64,000 nucleotides of DNA from NCBI GenBank assembly GCA_020632695.1, contig JACKFB010000001.1:186001-250000 (forward strand), in the 5' to 3' direction. Below the pieces are notes generated by a model, which searched no databases, had not been told where the DNA came from, and saw nothing but the letters and a program-made list of their open reading frames with translations. The translations under genes and the position numbers were made by a program. Shown here one piece after another: positions 8,787 to 16,382 of the stretch. Numbering within the stretch: the first letter of the stretch is position 1; every line of letters begins with the position of its first letter. This stretch comes from Deltaproteobacteria bacterium. GTDB lineage: Bacteria > Myxococcota_A > UBA9042 > PHBI01 > JACKFB01.

Positions 8787-10135
8787 CACGCGCTCGGCAG
8801 GAACCAGAGGCACGCCATCGCCACCAGCGTCGCCGGGAGGGCGGCCAGCAGCAGGCCGAGCGGGCTGATCCCGTCCTCGCCGAAGCTCGGCCGCAGGATG
8901 CCGTAGCCGGCCGGGTTCGGGGCGTTGGCGATGACCGTCAGGCCCCCGCCGGCCACCGCGCCCGCCAGCAGGGCGAACTTGGAGGCGTCGGTGATCCCGT
9001 CCACCAGCGACCCCAGATAGGTCAGGGCGGCGTTGTCGGTGACGGCCGTGAGCGAGGTCGCGCCCAGGAAGAGCTGGACCTCGCCCAGGCTGCCGATGAG
9101 CGGCTTGAGCCACCACTTCTGGAAGCCGCCCAGGGTCACCAGGCCGCCGAGGAAGAAGCCCACCAGCAGCGCCTCGCGGAGCTGCAGGCGGTCCTGGTGC
9201 TCCTCGGTGACGGCGACCACGCCCAGGAAGAACAGGAAGATCCCCATGAACACGACGATGTGGTGGGAGTTCAGCACGACCCCCGCCAGGAAGAGGCAGT
9301 GCAGGAGCACCAGCCACATCGGGACCGGCGGGCGCTCTTCGGGGGCCGCGAAGAGCGAGCCCTCGTCGAAGTCGGCCTCGCGCTCGCCCATGCTGACCAG
9401 CTCACGCCCGAAGATGGCGCACAGGCCGATGGTGTTGATGAACACGGCGGTCGCGGCCTTCCACCCGAAGTGCCCGATCATGTGGGCGTTGTCGAAGCCC
9501 CAGGTCGACGCGACCATCAGCACGGGAGGGGCGGCGAAGTTGCTCAGGGTCCCGCCGATGCTGACGTTCACGAAGAGCACGCCCAAGGTGCCGTACATCA
9601 AGCGGTTGGTCATGCCGCGGTCGTAGTAGCGGCGCTTGAGCACCAGCGCGGTGACCGTCATGGCCGCCGGCTCGGTGATGAAGCTGCCCAGCAGCGGACC
9701 GACGATGAGGGCCACCCCGAAGAAGGAGAGGGCGTCGGGCAGGGGGATGAGGCGGGCGAGGGCGGCGATGACGCGGGTCGCGAGCTGGATGACCGGGCGC
9801 GTGGCCGCGACCGCCATGATGGCGAAGACGAAGGCGGGCTCGGTGAACTCGAGGGTGTAGGTGGCGTTTCGGCCCTCGAGGTAGCCGACGACGAACTCCT
9901 TGCCGTGCAGGAAGCTCAGCACGCCGATGAAGAGGCCGGCCCAGAGCCCGAACACGACCTCGACCTCGGCCAGCACGTGCAGCAGGTTCTCGCCGATGGA
10001 GCCCGAGGGGTAGCGGTGCGCCATCACCTCGAAGCGCTTCACCGAGAAGGTGTGCAGGATGGCGATCCCGAACAGGATGGTCGCCACCAGCTCCGCGGGC
10101 GTCGGATGGCTGACCGCGATGTCGGCTGGGTTCAT
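8783..10135 (-). CDS. putative Na+/H+ antiporter (Na_H_antiport_3-like membrane protein)
   Basis: A 450-residue polytopic membrane protein with roughly 10-12 hydrophobic segments. Features are an N-terminal P-T-P-A-E-L-V-A-T, G-S-F-I-T-E-P-A-A-M-T in the middle and T-D-N-A-A-L-T-Y-L-G and A-N-A-P-N-P-A-G-Y in the C-terminal half, which resemble the putative Na+/H+ antiporter family PF07399. The ATG at 10135 follows a GAGGAG and fits the family length; the open frame extends 70 codons further upstream without protein character. It heads the coupled minus-strand operon (its stop overlaps the fabG GTG), an unusual place for an ion antiporter. Confidence 0.8.
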   Translation of the reverse strand: MNPADIAVSHPTPAELVATILFGIAILHTFSVKRFEVMAHRYPSGSIGENLLHVLAEVEVVFGLWAGLFIGVLSFLHGKEFVVGYLEGRNATYTLEFTEPAFVFAIMAVAATRPVIQLATRVIAALARLIPLPDALSFFGVALIVGPLLGSFITEPAAMTVTALVLKRRYYDRGMTNRLMYGTLGVLFVNVSIGGTLSNFAAPPVLMVASTWGFDNAHMIGHFGWKAATAVFINTIGLCAIFGRELVSMGEREADFDEGSLFAAPEERPPVPMWLVLLHCLFLAGVVLNSHHIVVFMGIFLFFLGVVAVTEEHQDRLQLREALLVGFFLGGLVTLGGFQKWWLKPLIGSLGEVQLFLGATSLTAVTDNAALTYLGSLVDGITDASKFALLAGAVAGGGLTVIANAPNPAGYGILRPSFGEDGISPLGLLLAALPATLVAMACLWFLPSAW

Positions 10136-10318
10136 CCTCGGGCACTCCTCGCGCTGGTGCGGACCGGCCGGTTTGATACCGCGGCGGCCCTGGACGCGCA
10201 ATCGCAGCCTCCCACTGTACCTCCCGCGCCCCTCGCACGGAGGCCCCGCGCCCCACGCCGAGCGCTGGCGCCGCGCCGGGCGACACGCCTGGGACCCACC
10301 CGCTGAACGGTTGGAATC

Positions 10319-10348
10319 TTGTGGACTTGTACCCGCCCGGCCCATAGT
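10319..10348 (+). promoter_or_regulatory. candidate leaderless promoter of the patatin-like gene
   Basis: TTGTGG at 10319-10324, an 18-base spacer and CATAGT at 10343-10348, ending 8 bases before the ATG at 10357. There is no Shine-Dalgarno sequence in between, so transcription would start at or next to the start codon. The -35 match is weak. The rest of the 221-base divergent gap shows nothing else. Confidence 0.35.
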
Positions 10349-10356
10349 CCCGCCCG

Positions 10357-11532
10357 ATGGCAGGACGACCCAGGATCGCGCTGGTCCTCTCCGGCGGCGG
10401 CGCGCGAGGCGCCTACGAGGTGGGGGTGCTCAACTGGATCGCCGTCCACCGGCCGGCGATCCTCGAACACATCACGGTCATCACGGGATCGTCGGTCGGG
10501 GCGATCAACGGCTGCTTCCTCGCCAGCCGCGGCCTCACCCCCGACGCCGTGCTCGAGCTCGAGGACCTCTGGGCCAACCTCGAGATCGGCGGCGTGCTGA
10601 CCTTCTCGACCCTGCACGCCGCACGCATCTTCGGCGCCGGCGCCCGCCGCCTCGTCGCCCGCCACGGCCACAGCCCGGCCACCGGCTTCTTCGAGACCTC
10701 GCGCTTCGAGCAGCTCGTCCGCGACGCGGTGCTCTGGGACCGCATCCCCGACCTCGTGCGCCAGGGGCGCTTCGACTCCGTCGCCGTGACCGCCACCGAG
10801 ATCGGCTCCGGCGGCACCCACATCTTCGCCGACCACCGCCACGACATGCCCGCGCCGCGCTGGCCCCACGATCGCTCCCTCATCGGCCACACCGCGCGCA
10901 TCCGCCTGGAGCACGTCCTCGCCTCGGCGTCGATCCCCTTCCTCTTCCCGCCCGTGCGCATCGGCGACTTCTGGTACACCGACGGCGGCCTGCGCCAGAA
11001 CACCCCGCTCTCTCCGGCGTTGCGGCTCGGGGCGGACCGCCTGCTGGTCGTCGCCCTCGCCGCCCGCAGCGCCCGGGTCGAGGTGCCCGGCGTCTTCCCG
11101 GGCCTGGGTCAGCTCCTCGGCAAGCTCTTCAACAGCCTCTTCCTCGATCGCATGGCCTGGGATCTCGACCGCCTCGACCGCATCAACGATCTCCTGACCG
11201 CCGGCACGCGCCTCTACGGCACGGAGTTCATCCCCAAGCTGCAGTCCGAGCTGGGGCGCTTCGGCCGCCGCCCCTACGACATCGTGCGCTACGTCAGCAT
11301 CCGACCCGGCGCCGACGTCGGCATGATGGCCGCCCGCGTGCTGCGAGAGCCCCACCGCATGCACACGGTCATGTCGGGACCGATGCGCTCGATGCTGGCC
11401 TCGGACAACCTGGCCAGCGCCGACGCCGCCAGCTTCGTCCTCTTCGACGGCGCCTTCGCCCGCGACCTCATGTCCCTCGGCATGCAGGACGCCGCCGCCA
11501 GCGCGACCCAGCTCGACAGCCTCCTGGATTGA
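10357..11532 (+). CDS. patatin-like phospholipase
   Basis: A 391-residue patatin-family serine acyl hydrolase. It has the oxyanion-hole motif G-G-G-A-R-G at about 13-18, the nucleophile elbow G-S-S-V-G near 48 and the catalytic Asp in T-D-G-G near 209, so the Ser-Asp dyad is complete. No signal peptide is visible; it probably acts in the cytoplasm or at the inner membrane face on phospholipids. It stands alone, divergent from the antiporter operon and 87 bases before the APS reductase gene. C-terminal 150 residues are unlike the minimal patatin domain and contain no motif I recognise. Confidence 0.9.
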   Translation: MAGRPRIALVLSGGGARGAYEVGVLNWIAVHRPAILEHITVITGSSVGAINGCFLASRGLTPDAVLELEDLWANLEIGGVLTFSTLHAARIFGAGARRLVARHGHSPATGFFETSRFEQLVRDAVLWDRIPDLVRQGRFDSVAVTATEIGSGGTHIFADHRHDMPAPRWPHDRSLIGHTARIRLEHVLASASIPFLFPPVRIGDFWYTDGGLRQNTPLSPALRLGADRLLVVALAARSARVEVPGVFPGLGQLLGKLFNSLFLDRMAWDLDRLDRINDLLTAGTRLYGTEFIPKLQSELGRFGRRPYDIVRYVSIRPGADVGMMAARVLREPHRMHTVMSGPMRSMLASDNLASADAASFVLFDGAFARDLMSLGMQDAAASATQLDSLLD

Positions 11533-11619
11533 TGGCCGGCCGCCCGCGCCTGCCCGCGGCTTGTGGCAGCGCAGGGCCGGTGATAGCTCTCACCGGGCCA
11601 CACCGCCGGAGGTGCTTCG

Positions 11620-12654
11620 ATGCGCGTGACCATGGTCAAGAAGCTGCTCGCCGACGGCTCGGCCTGCCGCAAGTGCGCGCAGGCCGAGGATCTGCTCCAG
11701 CGGCGCGGCGTGTACGACCGGCTCGACGAGGTGGTCATCGCCCAGGAGGGCGACCCCGAGTCGCCGGGCATGAAGCTGGCCCGCGAGCACGAGGTGGATC
11801 TGGCGCCTTTCTGGATCGTCGAGGACGGCGACGGCCCGCCCCGCATCTACACGAGCGCGATCCAGGTCTTCCGCGACGTCCTGGCGATCCCCCGCGGCGC
11901 GCCCCCCGGCCCCGACTCCGACGACCTGGACTTCGACGCCGCTCGCCAGAAGCTCGCCGGGATGACCCCCATCGAGATCGTCCAGTGGACCCTCGAGCGC
12001 TTCGGCTCCGACTGCGCCATCGCGTTCTCCGGCGCCGAGGATGTCGCCCTGCTGGACATGGCCATCGAGACCGGGCTGCCCTTCTCGACCTTCGTGCTCG
12101 ACACCGGCCGGCTGCACACCGAGACCTACGAGTTCGTCGACCAGGTGCGCCGGCACTACAACATCACCATCGACGTGCTCTCGCCCGACGCGGCCTCCCT
12201 CGAGGCGCTGGTGCGCGCCAAGGGGCTCTTCAGCTTCTACGAGGACGGCCACCAGGAGTGCTGCGGCATCCGCAAGGTGGAGACCCTGACCCGCGCGCTG
12301 CGCCACCGGCCGGCGTGGATGACGGGCCAGCGCCGCGACCAGAGCCCGACGCGCGCCGACGTGCCGATCCTCCAGACCGATCCCCGCTTCTCGGGGCCCG
12401 ACCGCACCCTGGTCAAGGTGAACCCGCTGGCCGAGTGGAGCGAGGCGGAGGTGTGGGCCTGGATCCGCGACCGGGGCGTGCCCTTCAACCCGCTGCACGA
12501 GCGCGGCTACGCGTCGATCGGCTGCGCGCCGTGCACCCGGCCGACCCACCCGGGCCAGCACCCGCGCGAGGGGCGCTGGTGGTGGGAGGACGCGACCAAG
12601 CGGGAGTGCGGGCTTCACCTCGCCGGCACCGCCACCAACCGCCGCCGCCGCTGA
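11620..12654 (+). CDS. cysH: adenylyl-sulfate reductase with N-terminal thioredoxin-fold domain
   Basis: A 344-residue protein that reduces adenylyl sulfate to sulfite in assimilatory sulfate reduction. Residues 1-80 look like a glutaredoxin/thioredoxin-type domain with a C-x-x-C pair in S-A-C-R-K-C. The CysH domain follows (about 105-335) with A-F-S-G-A-E-D and the cysteines of the bacterial [4Fe-4S] APS reductase type: E-C-C-G-I-R-K, G-C-A-P-C-T-R, and the redox-active Cys in K-R-E-C-G-L-H. The built-in redox domain at the N terminus could supply electrons in cis; plant APS reductases have such a domain at the C terminus. GGAGGTG precedes the ATG. No other cys genes are adjacent. Confidence 0.88.
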   Translation: MRVTMVKKLLADGSACRKCAQAEDLLQRRGVYDRLDEVVIAQEGDPESPGMKLAREHEVDLAPFWIVEDGDGPPRIYTSAIQVFRDVLAIPRGAPPGPDSDDLDFDAARQKLAGMTPIEIVQWTLERFGSDCAIAFSGAEDVALLDMAIETGLPFSTFVLDTGRLHTETYEFVDQVRRHYNITIDVLSPDAASLEALVRAKGLFSFYEDGHQECCGIRKVETLTRALRHRPAWMTGQRRDQSPTRADVPILQTDPRFSGPDRTLVKVNPLAEWSEAEVWAWIRDRGVPFNPLHERGYASIGCAPCTRPTHPGQHPREGRWWWEDATKRECGLHLAGTATNRRRR

Positions 12655-12720
12655 CCGCCGCGGCTCGCCCCGCGGTTGGAGCCGCCGCCGCTGAGCGCCG
12701 GGGCGCGCCCTGCGGTTGAA
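12641..12720. repeat. two tandem 40-bp copies spanning the end of cysH
   Basis: Bases 12641-12680 and 12681-12720 are the same 40-base unit with about 5 differences. The first copy contains the cysH stop codon at 12652-12654, and a partial third copy begins at 12721. CCAACCGC at 12635-12642 and GCGGTTGG at 12672-12679 form an inverted pair that could fold as a 3'-end hairpin. There is no T tract, so a classical terminator is not supported. Confidence 0.65.
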
Positions 12721-12778
12721 GCCGCCGCGCAGATCGCGTAATTCCGTGCGTCCGCGGACCGCGCGAACGGAGACCCCC

Positions 12779-14620
12779 ATGGACGCCCACGCTCACGATC
12801 AGGCCGGCGAGCACGACAGCTCGCTCCACCGCATCCGACACAGCCTCGCCCACGTGCTGGCGCAGGCGGTGCTGAAGCTGCGTCCGGGCTCCACGCTGGG
12901 CTTCGGCCCGGCGATCGCCGACGGGTTCTACTACGACTTCATCCTCAGCGAGCCGCTCACGGAAGACGACTTCCCCGAGCTCGAGAAGACGATGAAGCAC
13001 ATCATCAAGCAGAACCAGCGCTTCGAGCGCGAGGAGCTGGACCGCGCGGAGGCCCTGGCGCGCCTCGACGACATGGGCGAGCCCTACAAGCGCGAGTACG
13101 CCGAGGAGCTCTTCGAGAAGAAGGGCATCGAGCAGCTCAGCTTCTACAAGAACGGGCCCTTCCTCGACATGTGCGAGGGGCCCCACGTCGAGTCGACCCG
13201 CGAGATCCCCGCGGGCGCCTTCAAGCTGCGCAGCCTGGCCGGGGCCTACTGGCGCGGCGACTCCGACAACGTCATGATGACGCGCATCTACGCCTGGGCC
13301 TTCGAGTCGCGCGAGGCGCTGGACGCCCACGTGAAGGCGTACCAGGACGCGCTGGCCCGCGACCACAAGAAGCTCGGCAAGGAGCTGGACCTCTTCGTCG
13401 TCGACGACGAGATCGGCAAGGGCCTGCCGCTGTGGCTGCCCAACGGCACCGTCATCCGCGACGAGCTGGAGAAGCTGGCCCGCGAGCTGGAGTTCAAGGC
13501 CGGCTACGTGCGGGTGGCCACCCCGCACATCGCCAAGACCTCGCTCTACTACAAGACCGGCCACCTGCCCTACTACGCCTCGCACATGTACCCGTTCATG
13601 GAGCTGACGGAGACGCGCGAGGGCGAGCACGGCACCGAGGAGGAGGTGCGCGAGACCTACTGCCTCAAGCCGATGAACTGCCCGCACCACCACAAGATCT
13701 TCGCCGCGCGGCCGCGCAGCTACCGCGACCTGCCGCTGCGGCTGGCCGAGTACGGTCAGGTCTACCGGTTCGAGGACTCGGGGGCGCTGTCGGGGCTGCT
13801 GCGCGTGCGCGGCATGGCGATGAACGACGCGCACATCTACTGCACCGAAGACCAGGTGAAGAGCGAGTTCCTGGCGGTGATGCGGATGCACCAGGAGGTC
13901 TACGATATCCTGGGCTTGACCGAATACTACTTCCGCTTCTCGACCTGGGATCCCGAGGATCCGAAGGGCAAGGACAAGTACATCGACGACCCGGAGGGGT
14001 GGGAGACGACGCAGCGTCTGGTGCACGAGGCGATGGTGGAGAGCGGCGCGCGCTTCGTGGTCGGCAAGGGCGAGGCGGCCTTCTACGGGCCGAAGATCGA
14101 CGTGCAGTTCAAGACGGTGACCGGGCGCGAGGAGACCGCGAGCACCAACCAGCTCGACTTCGGCATCGCGCAGCGCCTGGGCCTCGAGTACGTCGGCCCG
14201 GACAACCAGATGCACCGCCCCTACATCATCCACCGGGCGCCGCTGGGGACCCACGAGCGCTTCGTGGCCTTCCTCATCGAGCACTACGGCGGCGCGTTCC
14301 CGACCTGGCTGGCGCCGGTGCAGGTGCGCGTGCTGACGGTGGGTGAGCGCTTCGACGAGCACGCCGAGAAGCTGGTGGCGGCGCTGCGCGGCGAGATGGT
14401 GCGGGCCGAGATGGACCGCTCGTCGGAGACCATGGGCAAGAAGATCCGCAACGCGGTCACCAGCAAGATCCCGAACGTGCTGGTGGTGGGCGAGCGGGAG
14501 GTGGAGGACGGCACCGTGACGCTGCGGCGCTATGGCGTGCAGCAGCAGGAGACGCTGCCCTTCGCGGCCTTCCAGGAGCGGCTGCTCACCGCGATCCGCA
14601 CGCGCAGCCAGACGATCTGA
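12779..14620 (+). CDS. thrS: threonyl-tRNA synthetase, lacking the TGS domain
   Basis: A 613-residue class II aminoacyl-tRNA synthetase charging tRNA-Thr. The editing domain (about 20-190) has H-S-L-A-H-V-L-A and the C-E-G-P-H zinc-site-like motif; the catalytic core shows K-P-M-N-C-P-H-H (zinc Cys), G-L-L-R-V-R-G and H-R-A-P-L-G-T-H-E-R; the anticodon-binding domain occupies the last 100 residues. There is no N-terminal TGS domain, which most bacterial ThrRS have. Two acidic inserts (near 285 and 415) make up part of the length. The ATG at 12779 follows GGAGA. It is monocistronic. Confidence 0.95.
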   Translation: MDAHAHDQAGEHDSSLHRIRHSLAHVLAQAVLKLRPGSTLGFGPAIADGFYYDFILSEPLTEDDFPELEKTMKHIIKQNQRFEREELDRAEALARLDDMGEPYKREYAEELFEKKGIEQLSFYKNGPFLDMCEGPHVESTREIPAGAFKLRSLAGAYWRGDSDNVMMTRIYAWAFESREALDAHVKAYQDALARDHKKLGKELDLFVVDDEIGKGLPLWLPNGTVIRDELEKLARELEFKAGYVRVATPHIAKTSLYYKTGHLPYYASHMYPFMELTETREGEHGTEEEVRETYCLKPMNCPHHHKIFAARPRSYRDLPLRLAEYGQVYRFEDSGALSGLLRVRGMAMNDAHIYCTEDQVKSEFLAVMRMHQEVYDILGLTEYYFRFSTWDPEDPKGKDKYIDDPEGWETTQRLVHEAMVESGARFVVGKGEAAFYGPKIDVQFKTVTGREETASTNQLDFGIAQRLGLEYVGPDNQMHRPYIIHRAPLGTHERFVAFLIEHYGGAFPTWLAPVQVRVLTVGERFDEHAEKLVAALRGEMVRAEMDRSSETMGKKIRNAVTSKIPNVLVVGEREVEDGTVTLRRYGVQQQETLPFAAFQERLLTAIRTRSQTI

Positions 14621-14644
14621 AGCGCGGAGGGAGCGGCCCCGCGA

Positions 14645-15073
14645 TCAGCGCGAGGTCAGCTCCAGGTTGTGCTCCTTGGCCGTCGTGTGGGCGTCGAAGA
14701 TCTGCGCCAGCCACAGAAACCAGCCGACGAAGATCGGCGTGAGCACCAGCGTGCCGATGAAGACGCCCACCCCGCGGCCGACGCGCCCGGCGTAGACCTG
14801 GCCGGCGCCCGGGATGAACGCGCTGAGCACCGCGGCGACGGTGGGGTTCTTGTAGAGGTGCGGCGGCAGCGCGTGCTGCGGCAGCCCGGGCGGGAACACG
14901 ACCTGGGGCGGCTGCGGGGCCTGACGCTTCATCATCTTCTGCTCGAGGCCCGACGCGCAGACGTCGCAGTAGTTGCGACCGAACATCTTGTTGCGGCAGG
15001 TGCCGCAGACGCCGTTGCCGCAGTCGCAGCAGACCGCCACGGCGTCGATCCCGGTGTGGATGCTGCAGTTCAT
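14645..15073 (-). CDS. cysteine-rich zinc-ribbon membrane protein
   Basis: A 142-residue protein. Residues 1-45 contain seven or more cysteines in C-x-x-C pairs (H-T-G-I-D-A-V-A-V-C-C-D-C-G; Y-C-D-V-C), resembling a B-box/zinc-ribbon. A Pro-rich linker follows, and residues 78-135 have the P-G-A-G-Q-V-Y-A-G-R motif and two hydrophobic helices of the TM2-type domain. Its ATG overlaps the stop of the upstream zinc protein (ATGA), so they are made together. Function unknown; zinc-finger-plus-TM2 proteins are recurrent in myxobacteria. Confidence 0.82.
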   Translation of the reverse strand: MNCSIHTGIDAVAVCCDCGNGVCGTCRNKMFGRNYCDVCASGLEQKMMKRQAPQPPQVVFPPGLPQHALPPHLYKNPTVAAVLSAFIPGAGQVYAGRVGRGVGVFIGTLVLTPIFVGWFLWLAQIFDAHTTAKEHNLELTSR

Positions 15074-15678
15074 CCGCGCTGCCTCCGATAGATGACCGGT
15101 CGATCCAGCTCCTCCCAGTCGGGTACGAGCAGCTCCTGGCCGACCAGCCAGGTGAGCACCTGGTCGGCCTGGCCCGGGTCCAGCCCGTGGTCCTTGACCG
15201 CCTCGTCCTTGGTGACCTGGTCGGCGGTGAGCGCGCGGAAGAACTTCAGCGCGCGCTGCTCCAGCACCTCGCGCACGTGACGGCGCCACAGGCGCACGCC
15301 GCCGTAGATCGAGGCGGCGCCGAGCGGGATGGCCACCAGCACCGCGGCCAGCGAGGCGCTGGCGGCGAGCATCAGCGCCCAGATCGCGCCGCTGATGGGG
15401 AGCCACGCCAGCCGCTGGGCGCGGGTCGAGGGGGGCTTCGGCGGGAAGGGGTTGGGGGCCAGCGCGCGCGGGGCCACCACCATCACCGCCCCGGAGCCTG
15501 CGCGCGGGCCCTGGCCGGCGCTCGCGCGCGCCGAGCCGCCGCGGCGACGCAGCGCGGCGCACACCGGGCAGGCGATGCGCCCGGCTTCGCCGCGATCGCA
15601 CTGGTGGCAGACGAAGCGGCCGCAACGCGCGCAGGCGCCGGTCGCGGCTTCGGTCGGGTGGGTCTCACAGGTGCTCAC
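15070..15678 (-). CDS. B-box-like zinc-finger membrane protein
   Basis: About 202 residues from a GTG at 15678. The N terminus (C-E-T-H-P...C-A-R-C-G-R-F-V-C-H-Q-C...C-P-V-C) is a B-box-type zinc finger; residues about 85-125 form one or two membrane helices (W-L-P-I-S-G-A-I-W-A-L-M); the cytoplasmic C-terminal 80 residues look like a small winged-helix-like domain (A-L-T-A-D-Q-V-T-K-D-E-A). I chose the GTG because the zinc motif begins there, though an upstream ATG (15738) is in frame. Coupled to the next gene by ATGA. No known function. Confidence 0.78.
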   Translation of the reverse strand: MSTCETHPTEAATGACARCGRFVCHQCDRGEAGRIACPVCAALRRRGGSARASAGQGPRAGSGAVMVVAPRALAPNPFPPKPPSTRAQRLAWLPISGAIWALMLAASASLAAVLVAIPLGAASIYGGVRLWRRHVREVLEQRALKFFRALTADQVTKDEAVKDHGLDPGQADQVLTWLVGQELLVPDWEELDRPVIYRRQRG

Positions 15679-15824
15679 GACGTCAGTAATCCACACGGCA
15701 GAGGGGCGCCACAAGCGAGCGGCCACCCAACGTCCCATCCGCCGGGCCGATTCCGCTGCGTGGACCGATCGCGCGTCCCACCGTTATCATCCGCGGGCCA
15801 CCCCCTTCGGCCGGAGCCGCCTCG

Positions 15825-16331
15825 ATGCCAGAGCTGGACGCCGCCCGCCTGCGGCAGCTGGTCGCCGCGTTCATCCGCCCGGCGGGACTGCGCCTGGAGG
15901 GCCTCTCCGAGGGGCCCGACGGCTTCCGGCTGGGAGGCTTCGTCCTGGCGGCCGATGCGCCTCGGTTCACGGGCCCCGGCGGGCAGTCGGGCGCCCTGGG
16001 TCGCGCCTCCTGGTTCCGGCGGGAGGCCTTCAGCCTGCCGGGCGACGAGGCGCCCGCGCTGGCCGCGATCCTGCACGTGGCCGACCGCGGCGCCGACGGG
16101 GAGCCCGACGAGCGTCTGGTGGGCTGGGTGCCGGCCTCGGCCGAGGCGGACCTGGCGCGGTGGCTCGCGCGGCTCAACGGCGAGCTGGTCGAGCGCCTCG
16201 AGGCCGAGCGGGACCACGCCGCCGAGGGCGCCGAGTTCTTCGAGCTGGAGCCGGGCCCGGACCTGCCCTCGCTCGAGCCCGCGCCGCGCCGCACCGGCCC
16301 GCGCCTGCGGCTGGTCGAGCCGCCCGAGTAG
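15825..16331 (+). CDS. hypothetical protein
   Basis: A 168-residue soluble protein with no signal peptide or cysteines and no recognised domain. GGAG lies 10 bases before the ATG. The N-terminal half is predicted to alternate helix and strand; the C-terminal 45 residues are Glu/Pro/Arg-rich and probably disordered. It converges on the lysine aminomutase gene with a 51-base gap. It is listed because the composition and start signals look like a real gene; function unknown. Confidence 0.62.
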   Translation: MPELDAARLRQLVAAFIRPAGLRLEGLSEGPDGFRLGGFVLAADAPRFTGPGGQSGALGRASWFRREAFSLPGDEAPALAAILHVADRGADGEPDERLVGWVPASAEADLARWLARLNGELVERLEAERDHAAEGAEFFELEPGPDLPSLEPAPRRTGPRLRLVEPPE

Positions 16332-16382
16332 GCGCGCATGGGCGCGCAGGCGCCCTCGGCCCGCCCCCAGGTCAGCCCGCCC

